The notes: generated from the letters alone by a model not told the origin. 64,000 bases of DNA from Curvibacter gracilis ATCC BAA-807 (GCF_000518645.1 NZ_JADZ01000010.1:186001-250000), one strand, 5' to 3'; positions 15,195 through 23,637 are shown, numbered from the stretch's first letter. Numbers and translations: made by a program.

Positions 15195-16511
15195 ATGAGC
15201 AACGCAACAACAACCCTGAATGTCAGGGAGTTCATCAACGCGCGAGCGCTTTCGCCCAACCAGTGGGTGCTGGTGCTGCTGTGCTTTTTCATCGTGGCCG
15301 TGGACGGCATGGACGTGGCCATCATGGGCTTTGTCGCGCCCTCCATCCTGGCCGAGTGGGGCATTTCTCGCCCGGCCTTTGGAGTGGTGATGGGGGCGGC
15401 CCCGATTGGCCTGGCCGTGGGCGCGGTGCTGGCGGGATCGTCGTCGGACTGGTGGGGGCGGCGCCGCGTTCTGATGGGCTCGGTGCTGGGCTTTGGCCTG
15501 TGCACCTTGCTCACGCCGCTGGCGCAAGACACCACCCAGATGGCCGCGCTGCGCTTTCTGACCGGCCTGGGCCTGGGCGCGGCCATGCCCAACACCACCA
15601 CCTTGCTGTCGGAGTATGTGCCGGAGCGGCGGCGCGCCTTTCTGGTGGCGGCCATGTTCACGGGCTTCAACTTGGGCTCGGCCCTGGTGGGTTTTGCAGC
15701 AGCAGACTTGATTCCGCACGCGGGCTGGCGCTCGGTGCTGGTGCTGGGCGGGGCCTTGCCCCTGCTGCTGCTGCCGGTTCTGTATGTCTACCTGCCCGAA
15801 TCGGCCCGTTTCATGGTGGCGCGCAACATGGCGCCTGAGCGCGTCAGCGCGGTGCTGGGCCGGGTGTGCCGGGCCTCGTTGGATGGGGTGAAGAGTTTTG
15901 TCTCGGGCGAAGCCGCCGTGCCGGCCCGCCAGCCCCTGGCGGTGCTGTTCGAGCAGGGCTTCAGGCTGCGCACGGCCACGCTGTGGGTCACCTACTTCAT
16001 GGGCCTGCTGGTGATCTACCTGACCACCAGCTGGCTGCCCACCATGATGAAAGACGCCGGCATGAGCATCGACCGCGCTGCCAACGTGACCGCGATGTTC
16101 CAGCTCGGAGGCACCGTGGGCGCGCTGCTGGTGGGCTGGCTGATGGGCCGCATGAACCCCAACCGGGTGATGGCCGGCGCCTACGCCCTGGGGGCCGTGG
16201 CCCTGGTGGTGATGGGCTTCAACGGCCTGATGTCCGAATCCATCGTGTGGCTGGTGATGGCCGTGGGCTTTTGCCTCAGCGGCGCACAGACCGGGCTGAA
16301 CGGCTTTGCGCCCGGTTGCTACCCCACCGTGGCCCGGGCCACGGGCGTGAGCTGGATGCTGGGCGTGGGCCGCCTGGGCAGCATCCTGGGCTCGTCGATT
16401 GGGGGCGTGCTGCTGAGCCAGGGCTGGGGCTTTGACGGGATCTTCATGGCGCTGGCGGCCCCGGCGGTGTTGGCTGCGCTGGCCATTTTGTTGAATCGGC
16501 GCACCCTTTGA
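15195..16511 (+). CDS. MFS transporter, aromatic acid:H+ symporter (PcaK/gallate-permease type)
   Basis: A 438-residue, 12-helix major facilitator. The AAHS signature is visible: VAVDGMDVAIMGFVAPSILAEWG in helix 1, GSSSDWWGRRRVLMGS in loop 2-3, and RFLTGLGLGAAMPNTTTLLSEYVPERRR. These motifs carry the Asp and Arg residues needed for aromatic-acid uptake. Its place after gallate dioxygenase makes gallate the likely substrate. The coding region is complete and starts after GGAG at a suitable distance. Its last 196 bp recur at 21021-21216. Confidence 0.92.
   Translation: MSNATTTLNVREFINARALSPNQWVLVLLCFFIVAVDGMDVAIMGFVAPSILAEWGISRPAFGVVMGAAPIGLAVGAVLAGSSSDWWGRRRVLMGSVLGFGLCTLLTPLAQDTTQMAALRFLTGLGLGAAMPNTTTLLSEYVPERRRAFLVAAMFTGFNLGSALVGFAAADLIPHAGWRSVLVLGGALPLLLLPVLYVYLPESARFMVARNMAPERVSAVLGRVCRASLDGVKSFVSGEAAVPARQPLAVLFEQGFRLRTATLWVTYFMGLLVIYLTTSWLPTMMKDAGMSIDRAANVTAMFQLGGTVGALLVGWLMGRMNPNRVMAGAYALGAVALVVMGFNGLMSESIVWLVMAVGFCLSGAQTGLNGFAPGCYPTVARATGVSWMLGVGRLGSILGSSIGGVLLSQGWGFDGIFMALAAPAVLAALAILLNRRTL
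16316..16511 (+). repeat. 196-bp direct repeat, copy 1 (3' end of MFS gene)
   Basis: From TTGCTACCCC to the TGA stop, this segment is identical to 21021-21216 except for C16504/G21209 (Thr to Ser codon). The copies flank about 4.5 kb of mobile and foreign DNA. Confidence 0.95.
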
Positions 16512-16599
16512 AGCTCAGCCACCTGGTTCAGCGCGGAGCCACAGGCCGTGGACCTTGTCCGCAGCGGGTCGGTGCGTGTCAAGACAGTTGTCGCCTGAT

Positions 16600-17700
16600 T
16601 CATGCGCGCCGAGGCGCTTTATCCAGTGCTGATGCCAGCGCTGCGATAGGCTCTGAATCCCTCTCCGGATTGAGCTTGACCACCGCAATGTGATCCCAGT
16701 TTCGGGTGTGCCTTGCCCACCTCGCCGGATGGCATTGGCGGGCCCGCTGGTACAGCTCATCGCGGCGTTTCAATATCTCCACATCCTGCCCACTGTGTCG
16801 CTGCGCTGGTGTCAGGTATCGAATCCCGCTGTGGCGGTGCTCCAGGTTGTACCAACGCACGAATCTCGCAGCCCAGGCCCGAGCATCACTCAGGTCCTCA
16901 TACCCGCTCTTGGGGTATTCCGGGCGGTATTTGGCTGTTCTGAACAGCGCCTCGACAAACGCGTTGTCGTCGCTCACCCGGGGCCGCGAGTAAGAGGGAT
17001 TGACCCCCAACCAGTGCAGCATGGCCAGCACCGTCGTGGCCTTGAGCGTGGCGCCGTTGTCGCCGTGCAGCACAGGCTTGCTGTCTTGGGCGGCAATCCC
17101 TTCGGCCAAGGCCGTGCGCTGCACCAGGCGAGCCGCGTGGTCCGAATCATCTTCGGCGTGAACCTCCCGGTCCACCACCTTGCGGCTGTACAGGTCCACG
17201 ATCAGGTACAGGTAAAACCAACGCCCAGCCACGGTGGCTGGCAGGTAGGTCATGTCCCAGCACCAGACCTGGCCTGATGCTGTGGCGATGTGCGTGGTCG
17301 GTGGGCGTTGCGCTCTCGGTGCTCGGGATCGGCTACGGTGGGCGTTTTGCCCAGCCTGGCGCAGCACCCGAGCAAAGCTCGATTCGCTGGCCAGGTATCG
17401 GCCTTCGTCGGCCAACAGGGGCACGATGCGCGCTGGCGGCAAGTCCGCAAAGCGCGGCTCGTTGGCCACGCGCAGCAGTTCGGCGCGTTCGGCCTCACTC
17501 AAGGCATGTGAAGGGCTTGAGCGATGGGCATGGGGGCGTTGATCGCCACCCAGCACGGCACCCGTTGCCCGGCTTCGCCAGCGCTGCAGGGTGCTTTCGC
17601 TCAGGCCACACAGCTCGCAGGCCTGTGCCAGTCGGGCCCCGGCGTTGCAGGCCTGGGTGATGAGTTCAGACATCTGTTGACGATCTTCAAGCGAGGTCAT
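16600..17700 (-). CDS. IS3-family transposase OrfB (DDE integrase)
   Basis: A 366-residue transposase. The N-terminus has its own helix-turn-helix (ACELCGLSESTLQRWRSRA). The rve-type catalytic core follows: first Asp in WCWDMTYLPATVAGRWFYLYLIVDLYSRKV, second Asp in LHGDNGATLKA, and Glu 35 residues on in DNAFVEALFRTAKY. The ATG overlaps the orfA stop (ATGA), suggesting translational coupling instead of the usual frameshift fusion. It is intact over its length, ending ALDKAPRRA. Confidence 0.88.
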   Translation of the reverse strand: MTSLEDRQQMSELITQACNAGARLAQACELCGLSESTLQRWRSRATGAVLGGDQRPHAHRSSPSHALSEAERAELLRVANEPRFADLPPARIVPLLADEGRYLASESSFARVLRQAGQNAHRSRSRAPRAQRPPTTHIATASGQVWCWDMTYLPATVAGRWFYLYLIVDLYSRKVVDREVHAEDDSDHAARLVQRTALAEGIAAQDSKPVLHGDNGATLKATTVLAMLHWLGVNPSYSRPRVSDDNAFVEALFRTAKYRPEYPKSGYEDLSDARAWAARFVRWYNLEHRHSGIRYLTPAQRHSGQDVEILKRRDELYQRARQCHPARWARHTRNWDHIAVVKLNPERDSEPIAALASALDKAPRRA

Positions 17701-18143
17701 TTGTCCTCGTCTCTGTCCTTTTGGAAGATCGTCTCTAACTTTTTTGACAGCACCAGCAAGGCTGCGGTTTCTGCCAAGGCTTTCTCTTTGCGACGCAGGT
17801 CGCGCTCGAGCTCTTTGATTCGGCGCCGGTCCTGGGCGGTTTGTGAAGGGCTGGCCCGTTGATCTTGAGGATCGGCCAGCGACTGGGCCGCGGTTTGCCG
17901 CCACAGTTGCAGATCGTGCAGCAGCACCCCATTGGCTCGGCACCAGGCACTCTTGGTGGTTTCGTCCATGGCGGCTGTGGTCAGCAGGGCATCAAAGCGG
18001 GCAGCTGCGCTCCAAACCTTGCTGTCACTGCGGGGCTGGCTCAAAGCATCACTGCGCCAACGCTCCAGGGTCGAGGCGCTCACACCGACCTCGGCTGCCA
18101 CTTGGTCCAGTGGAGCGCTTTCGGGTGGCAACAGCTTTGCCAA
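17697..18143 (-). CDS. IS3-family transposase OrfA, start damaged or non-standard
   Basis: The frame codes for a DNA-binding subunit with helix-turn-helix (LDQVAAEVGVSASTLERWRSDAL) and a C-terminal leucine-zipper-like helix (RRIKELERDLRRKEKALAETAALLVLSKKLE). The only start in frame is a TTG at 18143, which cuts off the family's usual start. Upstream codons in the same frame still read NNVARYGQDFKNKA back to a TGA at 18189-18191. An ATG two bases out of phase lies at 18190-18192. A 2-base loss after that ATG would explain this, so the gene may be inactive or use TTG. Confidence 0.65.
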   Translation of the reverse strand: MAKLLPPESAPLDQVAAEVGVSASTLERWRSDALSQPRSDSKVWSAAARFDALLTTAAMDETTKSAWCRANGVLLHDLQLWRQTAAQSLADPQDQRASPSQTAQDRRRIKELERDLRRKEKALAETAALLVLSKKLETIFQKDRDEDK

Positions 18144-18201
18144 TGCCTTGTTCTTGAAGTCTTGTCCGTATCGGGCTACGTTGTTCTCTCATCGTCCTCA
18201 C

Positions 18202-19625
18202 GGCACTATGCCGTTTCGTGTGGAACCCCAAGGCCTCAGCGCGCGTCTGCCGGGCTCATGGGGTTGACCGGCAAGTTGCTCAGCTTTGACATCCGCAGAT
18301 AGGCCACCGCGATGAAATGCTTAGCCGTCCTGAAGCCGGGCGCCGCGCGCTTGGCCTGTTGCAGAAGTCCGTTTATAGACTCCACGAGTGCGTTGGAGCG
18401 GTGATCCAACATCCCGCGCACGATTCCGGCCAGCCTTGTCTTGAGGGTCTGGGCCAGTTGCTGCATCGGTGCCAGTCGGCAACGCCGTGCCCAACTCAAC
18501 CAAGCGTTCAACTCCTGCCGGGCGATGGCCTCGTCGTTGTGTGCACGTGCCCGGGCGTAGACCTCGCGCAAGGCCATCTTCAGCCGCCAAGCACGTGCGC
18601 TCTTGAGGCCCGAGCGCTGCAGGCTGTGCATGCTTTGCCATTGCGCTGCACTACAGCCGGCCGGGTTCTTGCGCATGCCCCACATCAACTGCCGCCGGGC
18701 CTTGGGGCCCGCCGCCTGCAGTGTGCGCTGCACCGCTTGCGGCTCGTCTTGCAGTTCCTGGCGGCGTACCGCGTCCATCGCCTCGATGGCCAGTGCCACC
18801 ACATGGAAGCGGTCGTAGCTGATAGCGGCCTGCGGCAGGGCCAGTGCCGCGCCCTTGGTGTAGGCCGCACTCATGTCCATGCAGATATGGCGCACCTGGG
18901 CCGGATCCCCCACTATGCGCCTTGAGATCCACCACGAAGTCCTGCACCGTCTGGTGGCTGCGCCCCTCGCAGGCAAGAGCAGCCGCTTGGCCTGCAGGTC
19001 ATGCACGACGCTGATGTAGCGCTGGCCTCGCCGCAAACTGGTCTTGTCAATGCCGATGAGCTCCACGCCGGCAAAGGATTCGAGCGCGCGGGCTTGTGCA
19101 ATGTAGAACTCGATACGCCTCCACAGGGGTTTGTCGGCACAGTGCAGCAGCTTGGCTGCCTGGCGTACCGGGAGCTCGCGGCACAGGGCCAAGGCCAGCG
19201 CTTCGAAGGCTGCAGTGAAGCCCGAGCTCGGTCGCACCCATGGCACTTCAAGCTGGGTAGTCTTGCCGCAGCCCGAACAGACCACGCGCGGTAGATCGGC
19301 GTGCAGCCAGGCCTCGAACTGGAAGAAGTCCAGGTGGCGCCAGGAGCGGCGCAGCCGGTCGTGGACCTTCTGGGCTGCAGCGCCACAAGCCGGGCAGGCC
19401 AGCAAACCCGCGCCGCATCGAACCTCGAAGTCAATGCGCTTGCGCACGGCGTCCAGTTGCACGTCCTGGACTTCCCAAGGGGCACCAACCCCAGCGCGCT
19501 GGTGAACAGCGCTTCGACCCCAATGCTCATCTCAACCCTTTGCCTCAACCTCTTCAAAAGCCCACAGGGCCCGGCTCAACCACGTCATTATTGATGTTGC
19601 TTTCCACACGAAACGACGAGGGGCC
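18202..19625 (-). mobile_element. ISL3-family insertion sequence, decayed
   Basis: The element carries a single ISL3-type transposase (broken). The ends are inverted repeats of about 24 bp with roughly 19 matches; the shared part is TTCCACACGAAACG next to each end (18212-18225 and 19602-19615). It directly abuts the IS3-family element on its left. No 8-bp target duplication is seen on the flanks, which suggests a later rearrangement or an inexact end call. Confidence 0.7.
18236..19530 (-). pseudogene. ISL3-family transposase, three frameshifts
   Basis: Family features are present but spread over frames. The start MSIGVEALFTSALGLVP (ATG at 19530) is in one frame. The zinc-finger cysteines (CPACG, CSGCG), the Asp of IGIDKTSLRRG and the C-terminal NALVESINGLLQQAKR are in another. 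A missing C near 19480 separates the first two. A missing T near 18975 and an extra base in the C5 run at 18907-18911 (plus strand) put about 22 residues out of frame, where the third frame reads QDFVVDLKAH as expected. All three indels are in or beside short homopolymers. The gene is either decayed or affected by sequencing errors. Confidence 0.85.
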
Positions 19626-19641
19626 CTTATGCCGCAGGGGC

Positions 19642-20154
19642 TCAGTCGGCCAACTCGAAGGCGATGAAAATGATGCCTGCATAGTATGCCGCCAAACATT
19701 CAAACACCTGCTCGAAAAGATTGGGTGCCTTTACGTCTCTTAGATCTTGCTCGGTGGCTAAATCGGGGACTGCATTCTTTTTGACATAGTGGTATGTCTT
19801 TCCATTTTTGATGATCTCGCTGATGTCTTTTTCGATGCCGACGCGATACTCCTTATTGCTTGCGCTTTTGAAGCTGTAATAACATCCCATGGACCCGTAT
19901 CCGTGTAATTCTCCTGAAAACAGCGGGCGAACTTCTTGCCAATAGTCGTTGAATTCGGCATCACTTATCGAGGTCTGCTGGCAATTTTCCAGTTCATCGG
20001 CATCTGTTATTTCTGGGGGAATTGATTTTTCGATATTATGGGCACTCACCCAGATGGGGAAGTGCCACCAAATCTGAAATGGCAAGATGGCGGCGGTCAG
20101 TGCGAGAAATGATGTCAAAATGAATTTAATCACTATCTTAATGAGGGCGAGCAT
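19642..20154 (-). CDS. Membrane-anchored protein, candidate immunity protein for the adjacent amidase
   Basis: A 170-residue protein with an N-terminal membrane helix (about residues 5-30, IKFILTSFLALTAAILPFQIWW), a polar middle domain with several cysteines and acidic residues (SIPPEITDADELENCQQTS), and a second hydrophobic helix at the end (AYYAGIIFIAFEL). I recognise no family. Its ATG shares one base with the amidase stop (TAATG), so the two are translationally coupled. The base composition is far more AT-rich than the surroundings, a sign of transfer. Position, coupling and probable periplasmic middle domain suggest it blocks the amidase in the periplasm; this is inference. Confidence 0.6.
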   Translation of the reverse strand: MLALIKIVIKFILTSFLALTAAILPFQIWWHFPIWVSAHNIEKSIPPEITDADELENCQQTSISDAEFNDYWQEVRPLFSGELHGYGSMGCYYSFKSASNKEYRVGIEKDISEIIKNGKTYHYVKKNAVPDLATEQDLRDVKAPNLFEQVFECLAAYYAGIIFIAFELAD

Positions 20155-20793
20155 TAATTGTGGGGGAAGTAGTTGAACAATCCAGCTTCGGTTTGGTTTT
20201 TATGTGGTGAAATGAAGCCATGTGTACAGACACGATCTATTTTCAACAGAAAGGTGTCGAGCAACTCATGAAGAAGCCATTGAGCAGCGTCATTTTGCGC
20301 GGGTGGTGGTGCAAGATATACGTCTTGGACAGGCGCTCCGACCAACTCGATACCGATAGAGTCATGATTTGTAGGGTATCTTTCTTTTGCATCTTTGGCT
20401 TGTTCGAGTAGATCAATTTTTTTTCCAGGCCTCCTCCTTTGAAATTTTTTTTGCCTTCAAAGCTACATCTATTTGATGAAGGATTTCTTGGTATTTTGGG
20501 GCGCATGAATGCACAGTTGCGCACATGGATTTGATGCGCCCCACATGCCAGCATTCTCTATTCAATCTCGCAGTTTGGTAAATAATTCCGGATGGATCGA
20601 TGAGGAAGTGGGCACCGTTCCCATGGTTAATGAAGGAGAATGTGTATTCCAATAGTGTTTTTGTCGTGCTGTTGCTGCTTGTTTGATGAATTATGATGCC
20701 ATGAATGAACTTCATTTCACCGTGCTCGATGCCTGGGGAGATGCGTCGTGTTATTCGGTTATGCCTGACTACTCCATTTTTTATTTCCAGCAT
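20154..20793 (-). pseudogene. N-acetylmuramoyl-L-alanine amidase (T6SS-effector-like), frameshifted at A8
   Basis: The ATG at 20793 has a good ribosome-binding site (AGGAG). The first 126 residues show the amidase_2 fold: IHGIIIHQTSS (zinc His36), NGAHFLIDPSGIIYQTA and CWHVGRIK (His83). The frame then stops after EEAWKKN at an A8 run (T8 on the plus strand, 20417-20424). One base fewer restores a continuous protein of about 213 residues: EEAWKKIDLLEQAKDAKERYP, NHDSIGIELVGAP and the final zinc/catalytic part THGFISPHKNQTEAG. Such amidases cleave the glycan-peptide bond of peptidoglycan and are known as type VI secretion effectors. No secretion gene is in the window. The A8 run could be decay, error or a slippage site. 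Confidence 0.75.
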
Positions 20794-21020
20794 AATTTAC
20801 TCCTATTCGATGTTTGAACCTCTTTGGGTGGTGCTGTGTTTTTTTGTCGCTTTGTGTCATTTATTCGATATTTTTTGACTGCGTTCTGATTGCTGCGAGG
20901 ATGGTGGCATCGATTTTTGTGGGCTTTTGTCCAGTTCACGGCGCATTAGTCTTCTGGAGCAGCCCCTTTGTCTGGTTTTCGTCTCAAACTGGCGTCTGGG
21001 ATTCGCCCCGAAAAATGGAT
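20794..21020. other. AT-rich spacer of unknown origin upstream of the amidase
   Basis: No complete gene is seen. The composition is AT-rich like the amidase pair. On the minus strand an open stretch (reading NPRRQFETKTRQRG) runs to a stop before the amidase and may be the tail of a truncated upstream gene. It ends exactly where the second MFS copy begins. Confidence 0.4.
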
Positions 21021-21216
21021 TTGCTACCCCACCGTGGCCCGGGCCACGGGCGTGAGCTGGATGCTGGGCGTGGGCCGCCTGGGCAGCATCCTGGGCTCGT
21101 CGATTGGGGGCGTGCTGCTGAGCCAGGGCTGGGGCTTTGACGGGATCTTCATGGCGCTGGCGGCCCCGGCGGTGTTGGCTGCGCTGGCCATTTTGTTGAA
21201 TCGGCGCAGCCTTTGA
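21021..21216 (+). pseudogene. MFS transporter 3'-end fragment (direct repeat copy 2)
   Basis: It repeats the last 64 codons of the MFS gene (CYPTVARATGVSWMLGVGR through LLNRRSL), with one base difference from 16316-16511. It lacks the first 370 codons and is not a functional gene. The sequence after its stop differs from that after copy 1, which locates the junctions of the 4.5-kb segment. Confidence 0.93.
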
Positions 21217-21249
21217 GCTTGGGGCGAGCCGCTCGCTATCCCGCGATCG

Positions 21250-22224
21250 CTACACGCTGCGTGTTCCGAGATCGAGCAGATCAATCGAGCGGAACACGCG
21301 CTGCAGCATGGCGTCAGACGAGGTCTGGCACAGTCGCACCTGGGCCATCAGGTGGTGCAGAAAGCGCTCGGCCGGGGCGCTCAGGGGGGCCTGGCGACGC
21401 CGCAGCACGCCGATCTCGCGCGGGGCGAAGCGGGTGTCCAGGTTCAGCGGCACCAGCAGGCCATGGGCACCTTCGCATTCGATCAAGGGCCAGGGCAGCA
21501 GGGTCAGCATGTCGGTGCTGGCCACCAGCTTGAGCATCAGGGCGGCCGATTGGGCCAGGTGGATGCGGCCGTGGGGCACAGGCAGGCCATGTTGTTCGAA
21601 CAGGGTGTGGAACATCGCGGCCTCCTCTTGCGGGGCGTAGTTCAGCAGCCAGCGGGCCTCGCGCAGGGCCTGCATCGAGCGGGCCTGGGCCAGTGGGTGG
21701 CCGGCGCGGGCGCCCACGGTCACCTCGTAGCGGAACAAGGGGGTGACATGCAGATCGTGCGCGGCGCCGGGTTCGGGCAGGCGGCCCAGCAGCAGGTCGA
21801 GGGCGCCCTCACGCAGACGGGGCAGCGACACGGCCGAGAGGCCATCGAACAGCTCCAGCCGCACCTGGGGCTGGTCCTGGGTGAAGGCCTGCACCACGCC
21901 GGGCAGGATGCTCTGGGCAATCCAGGGCGTGACGCCCACGCTCAGGCGCTGCACGCTGCCGGCCTGGCGCAGGCTGGCCATCTCGGCCTCTGCATGCTCC
22001 AGTTGATCGGCGATCAGGCGGGCATGGCGCAGCAGGGCGGCGCCCGCCTCGGTCAGGGCCAGGCCCGAGCTCTGGCGCACGAACAAGGGCATCTGCTGGC
22101 CCTCTTCAAGCTCACGCAGGGCTTGGGTGAGGGTGGCCTGGGTCAGGCCCAGGGCGCGCGCTGCGGCGCGGATGCTGCCTTGGCTGGCAACGGCGATCAG
22201 GTAGCGGATTTGGTGCAGTTTCAC
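21250..22224 (-). CDS. LysR-family transcriptional regulator
   Basis: A 324-residue regulator. The N-terminal helix-turn-helix is HQIRYLIAVASQGSIRAAARALGLTQATLTQALRELE, followed by the linker helix and the periplasmic-binding-like effector domain (RLSVGVTPWIAQSILPGVVQAF, then ALDLLLGRLPE). It is divergent from the M20 hydrolase gene at 22388 and may control it. A CTACCTTTCAAGGCAGGT palindrome of the LysR T-N11-A kind lies in the 163-bp gap (about 22288-22306). It also lies tail to tail with the gallate transporter remnant, so control of the gallate genes is a second possibility. Confidence 0.9.
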   Translation of the reverse strand: MKLHQIRYLIAVASQGSIRAAARALGLTQATLTQALRELEEGQQMPLFVRQSSGLALTEAGAALLRHARLIADQLEHAEAEMASLRQAGSVQRLSVGVTPWIAQSILPGVVQAFTQDQPQVRLELFDGLSAVSLPRLREGALDLLLGRLPEPGAAHDLHVTPLFRYEVTVGARAGHPLAQARSMQALREARWLLNYAPQEEAAMFHTLFEQHGLPVPHGRIHLAQSAALMLKLVASTDMLTLLPWPLIECEGAHGLLVPLNLDTRFAPREIGVLRRRQAPLSAPAERFLHHLMAQVRLCQTSSDAMLQRVFRSIDLLDLGTRSV

Positions 22225-22387
22225 GGCGAAGACCTCGACCCAGGGCAGCAGGGATTGTGCCTGGGCCAGCCGTTCGCCCGACAGATACTACCTTTCAAGG
22301 CAGGTCATCCCTGTCTTATGGCCGCGGGGGTGGGTTTCTAGACTGCGACCTTTCCCCTCCCGGCTCCGGCCTGAACAGAAGACCCCC

Positions 22388-23611
22388 ATGAGCACTGTCC
22401 CCACTCTTGCAGCGTCGGCTGCAGCCGACCCTGTCGCCCCCGGCATCCGTGCCATCGAGTCCGAGATGGTGGCCCTGCGCCATCACCTGCATGCCCACCC
22501 CGAGCTGGCTTTTGAAGAACTGGCCACCAGCGATCTGGTGGCCGAGCGCCTGGCCGAGTGGGGCTATGAGGTGCACCGTGGCCTGGGCGGCACCGGGGTG
22601 GTGGGCACCCTGCGCCGAGGCGCTGGCGGGCGCCGCCTGGGCTTGCGGGCCGACATGGACGCGCTGCCGATCAACGAGAACACGGGGCTGTCCTATGCCA
22701 GCCGCCATGCCGGCAAGATGCACGCCTGCGGCCACGACGGCCACACGGCCACGCTGCTGGCGGCGGCGCGCCACCTGGCCGCAGAGGGCGTGTTCGACGG
22801 CACGCTGAACCTGATCTTCCAACCGGCCGAAGAGGGCCTGGGCGGTGGGCGCCGCATGATCGAAGACGGTCTGTTCGAGTTGTTTCCGTGTGATGCGATC
22901 TTTGCGCTGCACAACATGCCGGGCTTTCCGGTGGGCCAGTTCGGCTTCAAGTCGGGCTCGTTCATGGCCTCGTCCGACACCGTGCTGATCACCGTGAAGG
23001 GGCAGGGCGGCCATGGTTCGGCGCCCCATCAGTCGCGCGACCCGGTGGTGGCGGCGGCCACCCTGATCCTGGCCTTGCAGACCGTGGTGGCGCGCAATGT
23101 GGACCCGCGTGACATGGCGGTGGTGAGCGTGGGCGCCATCCACGCCGGCGATGCCCCGAATGTGATCCCCGAGTCGGTCGCGCTCAAGCTGTCGGTGCGG
23201 GCCTACCGGCCCGAGGTGCGGGCGCAACTGCGCGAGCGCATCACCGAGCTAGCCCAGGCCCAGGCGGCGGCCCTGGGCTGCGTGGCCGAGGTGGATTACC
23301 ACTGGCGCTACCCGGCCCTGGTGAACGACCCGGCCAGCACCGAATTTGCCCGCCAGGTGGCGCTGGACTGGCTGGGCCCGCAGGGCGTGATGGAGAACGT
23401 GCAGGCGCTGACAGGCAGCGAAGACTTCTCGTTCATGCTGGAGCGTTGCCCGGGCAGCTACTTCATCGTGGGCAACGGGGTGGGCGAGCACCACGGCAGC
23501 GGGGGCTGCATGGTGCACAACCCGGGCTACGACTTCAATGATGCGATCTTGCCGCTGGCGGCCACCTACTGGGTGCGCCTGACCGAGCGTTTTTTGGCCA
23601 CCGCAGCCTGA
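22388..23611 (+). CDS. M20-family amidohydrolase (hippurate hydrolase / aminoacylase type)
   Basis: A 407-residue metallo-amidohydrolase. Metal ligands and catalytic residues are visible in MHACGHDGHTATLLAAA, in the FQPAEEGLGGGRRM pair of glutamates, and in ALHNMPGFPVGQ. A dimerisation domain follows (GQGGHGSAPHQSRDPV). A late histidine in GGCMVHNPGYDFND completes the site. Substrates are N-acyl or N-benzoyl amino acids. A Bug receptor starts 26 bp downstream, so uptake and hydrolysis of an acylated carboxylate is a plausible joint function. No signal peptide is seen; it acts in the cytoplasm. Confidence 0.92.
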   Translation: MSTVPTLAASAAADPVAPGIRAIESEMVALRHHLHAHPELAFEELATSDLVAERLAEWGYEVHRGLGGTGVVGTLRRGAGGRRLGLRADMDALPINENTGLSYASRHAGKMHACGHDGHTATLLAAARHLAAEGVFDGTLNLIFQPAEEGLGGGRRMIEDGLFELFPCDAIFALHNMPGFPVGQFGFKSGSFMASSDTVLITVKGQGGHGSAPHQSRDPVVAAATLILALQTVVARNVDPRDMAVVSVGAIHAGDAPNVIPESVALKLSVRAYRPEVRAQLRERITELAQAQAAALGCVAEVDYHWRYPALVNDPASTEFARQVALDWLGPQGVMENVQALTGSEDFSFMLERCPGSYFIVGNGVGEHHGSGGCMVHNPGYDFNDAILPLAATYWVRLTERFLATAA

Positions 23612-23637
23612 GTCTGCTCTGTACCAGAGGCACCACC

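Larger units (their letters stand above)
16577..18201 (-). mobile_element. IS3-family insertion sequence
   Basis: Two overlapping transposase genes (orfA, orfB) define the element. The left end is proposed at TGTCAAGACAGT (16577). The right end reads (T)GTGAGGACGATG on the minus strand and abuts the ISL3-like element at 18202, so one terminal base may be lost. The imperfect match of the two ends supports these limits, but they are not certain. No target duplication was found. Confidence 0.6.

Noticed and set aside
16512-16576. Part of the IS3 element between the MFS stop and 16577
   Set aside because: The best inverted-repeat start is at 16577. The 65 bp before it do not pair with the other end, so I left them outside the element.
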